64,000 nucleotides of DNA from Tubulanus polymorphus (Eukaryota; Nemertea; Palaeonemertea; Tubulaniformes; Tubulanidae): assembly GCF_964204645.1 (NCBI RefSeq), contig NW_027437435.1, positions 1 to 64,000 of the forward strand, in the 5' to 3' direction. Below, piece by piece: positions 63,001-64,000 of the stretch (positions are counted from its first letter, which is position 1; each line of letters begins with the position of its first letter). Both the position numbers and the translations under genes were made by a program. Under the pieces are notes generated by a model, which was given only the letters and a program-made list of their open reading frames with translations, was not told where the DNA came from and made no database searches.

Positions 63001-64000
63001 GATGCGTAAAAGCGCTCAAATCGTCAGGAAAAGCACTTTTCGACCCGAAGACGTCGTTCAGCGCGAGAAAAGTCGTTTTCGTATCGAATATTCTCCCTAT
63101 CGGTAAAACGACAATGTCGATGCGTAAAAGCGCTCAAATCGTCAGGAAAAGCACTTTTCGACGCGAAAACGTCGTTCAGCGCGAGAAAAGTCGTTTTCGT
63201 ATCGAATATTCTCCCTATCGGTAAAACGACAATGCCGATGCGTAAAAGCGCTCAAATCGTCAGGAAAAGCACTTTTCGACGCGAAAACGTCGTTCGGCGC
63301 GAGAAAAGTCGTTTTCGTATCGAATATTCTCCCTATCGGTAAAACGACAATGTCGATGCGTAAATGCGTTCAAATCGTCAGGAAAAGCACTTTTCGACGC
63401 GAAAACGTCACTCAGCGCGAGAAAAGACGTTTTCGTATCGAATATTCGCCCTATCGTAAAAACGACAATGCCGATGCGTAAAAGCGCTCAAATCGTCAGG
63501 AAAAGCACTTTTCGACGCGAAAACGTCGTTCAGCGCGAGAAAAGACGTTTTCGTATCGAATATTCCCCCTATCGGAAAAACGACAATGTCGATGCGTAAA
63601 AGCGCTCAAATCGTCAGGAAAAGCACTTTTCGACGCGAAAACGTCGTTCAGCGCGAGAAAAGTCGTTTTCGTATCGAATATTCTCCCTATCGGTAAAACG
63701 ACAATGCCGATGCGTAAAAGCGCTCAAATCGTCAGGAAAAGCACTTTTCGACCCAAAAACGTCGTTCGGCGCGAGAAAAGTCGTTTTCGTATCGAATATT
63801 CTCCCTATCGGTAAAACGACAATGTCGATGCGTAAAAGCGCTCAAATCGTCAGGAAAAGCACTTTTCGACGCGAAAACGTCGTTCAGCGGGAGAAAAGAC
63901 GTTTTCGTATCGAATATTCTCACTATCGGTAAAACGACAATGTCGATGCGTAAAAGCGCTCAAATCGTCAGGAAAAGCACTTTTCGACGCGAAAACGTCG

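Larger units (their letters stand above)
11316..64000 (+). repeat. 118-bp satellite DNA array, about 446 monomers, continues past window
   Basis: Taking CGTAAAAGCG as the monomer start, copies begin at 11316, 11433, 11551, 11669 and so on to 63949. Nearly all are 118 bp (the first is 117), and all face the same way. The monomer is about 45% GC with 16 CpG in a typical copy. Each carries GAAAAGCACTTTTC (a dyad with a CA centre), the inverted pair CGAAAACGTC / GACGTTTTCG around a 16-nt loop, and usually the palindrome GAATATTC. Variation concentrates in a few linked sites in the second half. No transposon or gene interrupts the array. It resembles centromeric or pericentromeric satellite DNA in scale; that location is inferred. 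Confidence 0.97.

Noticed and set aside
11673-64000. Dozens of 60-120 codon open frames on both strands
   Set aside because: All are frames through the satellite. The monomer has few stop trinucleotides and 118 is not a multiple of three, so any frame stays open for one to three monomers. They share the same ends and have no unique content.
11316-64000. CRISPR-like repeat array
   Set aside because: There are no unique spacers; the whole 118 bp repeats, and the neighbours are animal-type retroelements.
11316-64000. CENP-B box in the monomer
   Set aside because: Variants such as ATTCGCCCTATCGTAAA share TTCG and a spaced A with the mammalian box but lack the CGGG block at the right distance, and most monomers lack TTCG there. 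The resemblance is too weak to call.
11316-64000. Inverted blocks or transposon insertions within the array
   Set aside because: Reading through the array, every monomer faces the same way and no non-satellite insert longer than the 14-bp excess of the rearranged monomer was found.

Overview
The window looks like invertebrate metazoan nuclear DNA. It has two unequal parts: an 11.3 kb AT-rich block made almost entirely of nested, broken transposable elements, and a 52.7 kb block that is one uninterrupted head-to-tail satellite DNA array running off the right edge. I see no intact host gene, rRNA gene, bacterial operon or CRISPR locus. The animal assignment rests on a BEL/Pao retrotransposon, a Tx1/L1-like LINE and a Harbinger-like non-autonomous DNA transposon. 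The species cannot be named from this.

Region by region: 1-430 is unassigned. 431-9632 is a decayed BEL/Pao element with a candidate 5' LTR, leader, gag, protease, reverse transcriptase, RNase H and integrase in the expected order. It is broken by in-frame stops, frameshifts and two internal deletions, and has no 3' LTR. A LINE copy (1459-4438) sits inside its gag, flanked by an 8-bp target duplication. That LINE carries a 77-bp 5' inversion (twin-priming signature) and has lost the middle of ORF2. A 1,139-bp DNA transposon (7003-8141) with 38-bp terminal inverted repeats and a TTA target duplication sits inside the RNase H region. After the integrase come a candidate minus-strand LTR (9665-10196), a 166-bp long palindrome (10441-10606), a 91-bp AT-rich tandem repeat, and an unrecognised AT-rich reading frame that runs without a stop into the first satellite monomers.

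The satellite (11316-64000) has a 118-bp monomer, about 446 copies, all in one orientation. The monomer is 45% GC and has about 16 CpG dinucleotides, near 2.7 times expectation. Each monomer has a perfect 10-bp inverted repeat around a 16-nt loop and a second short dyad. The array edge is abrupt, with little decay in the first monomers. The array was built by overlapping kilobase-scale duplications, traceable by odd-length monomers (132 bp and 109 bp). The left half and right half carry different variant sets, and the right half contains a nine-monomer higher-order repeat of 1,061 bp. The many short open frames in the array result from few stop codons and a 118-bp period that shifts frame each copy; I do not call them genes.

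No pathway can be reconstructed. The biology here is genome architecture: a layered history of transposon insertions beside a CpG-rich, higher-order-structured satellite that is a candidate centromeric or heterochromatic array.
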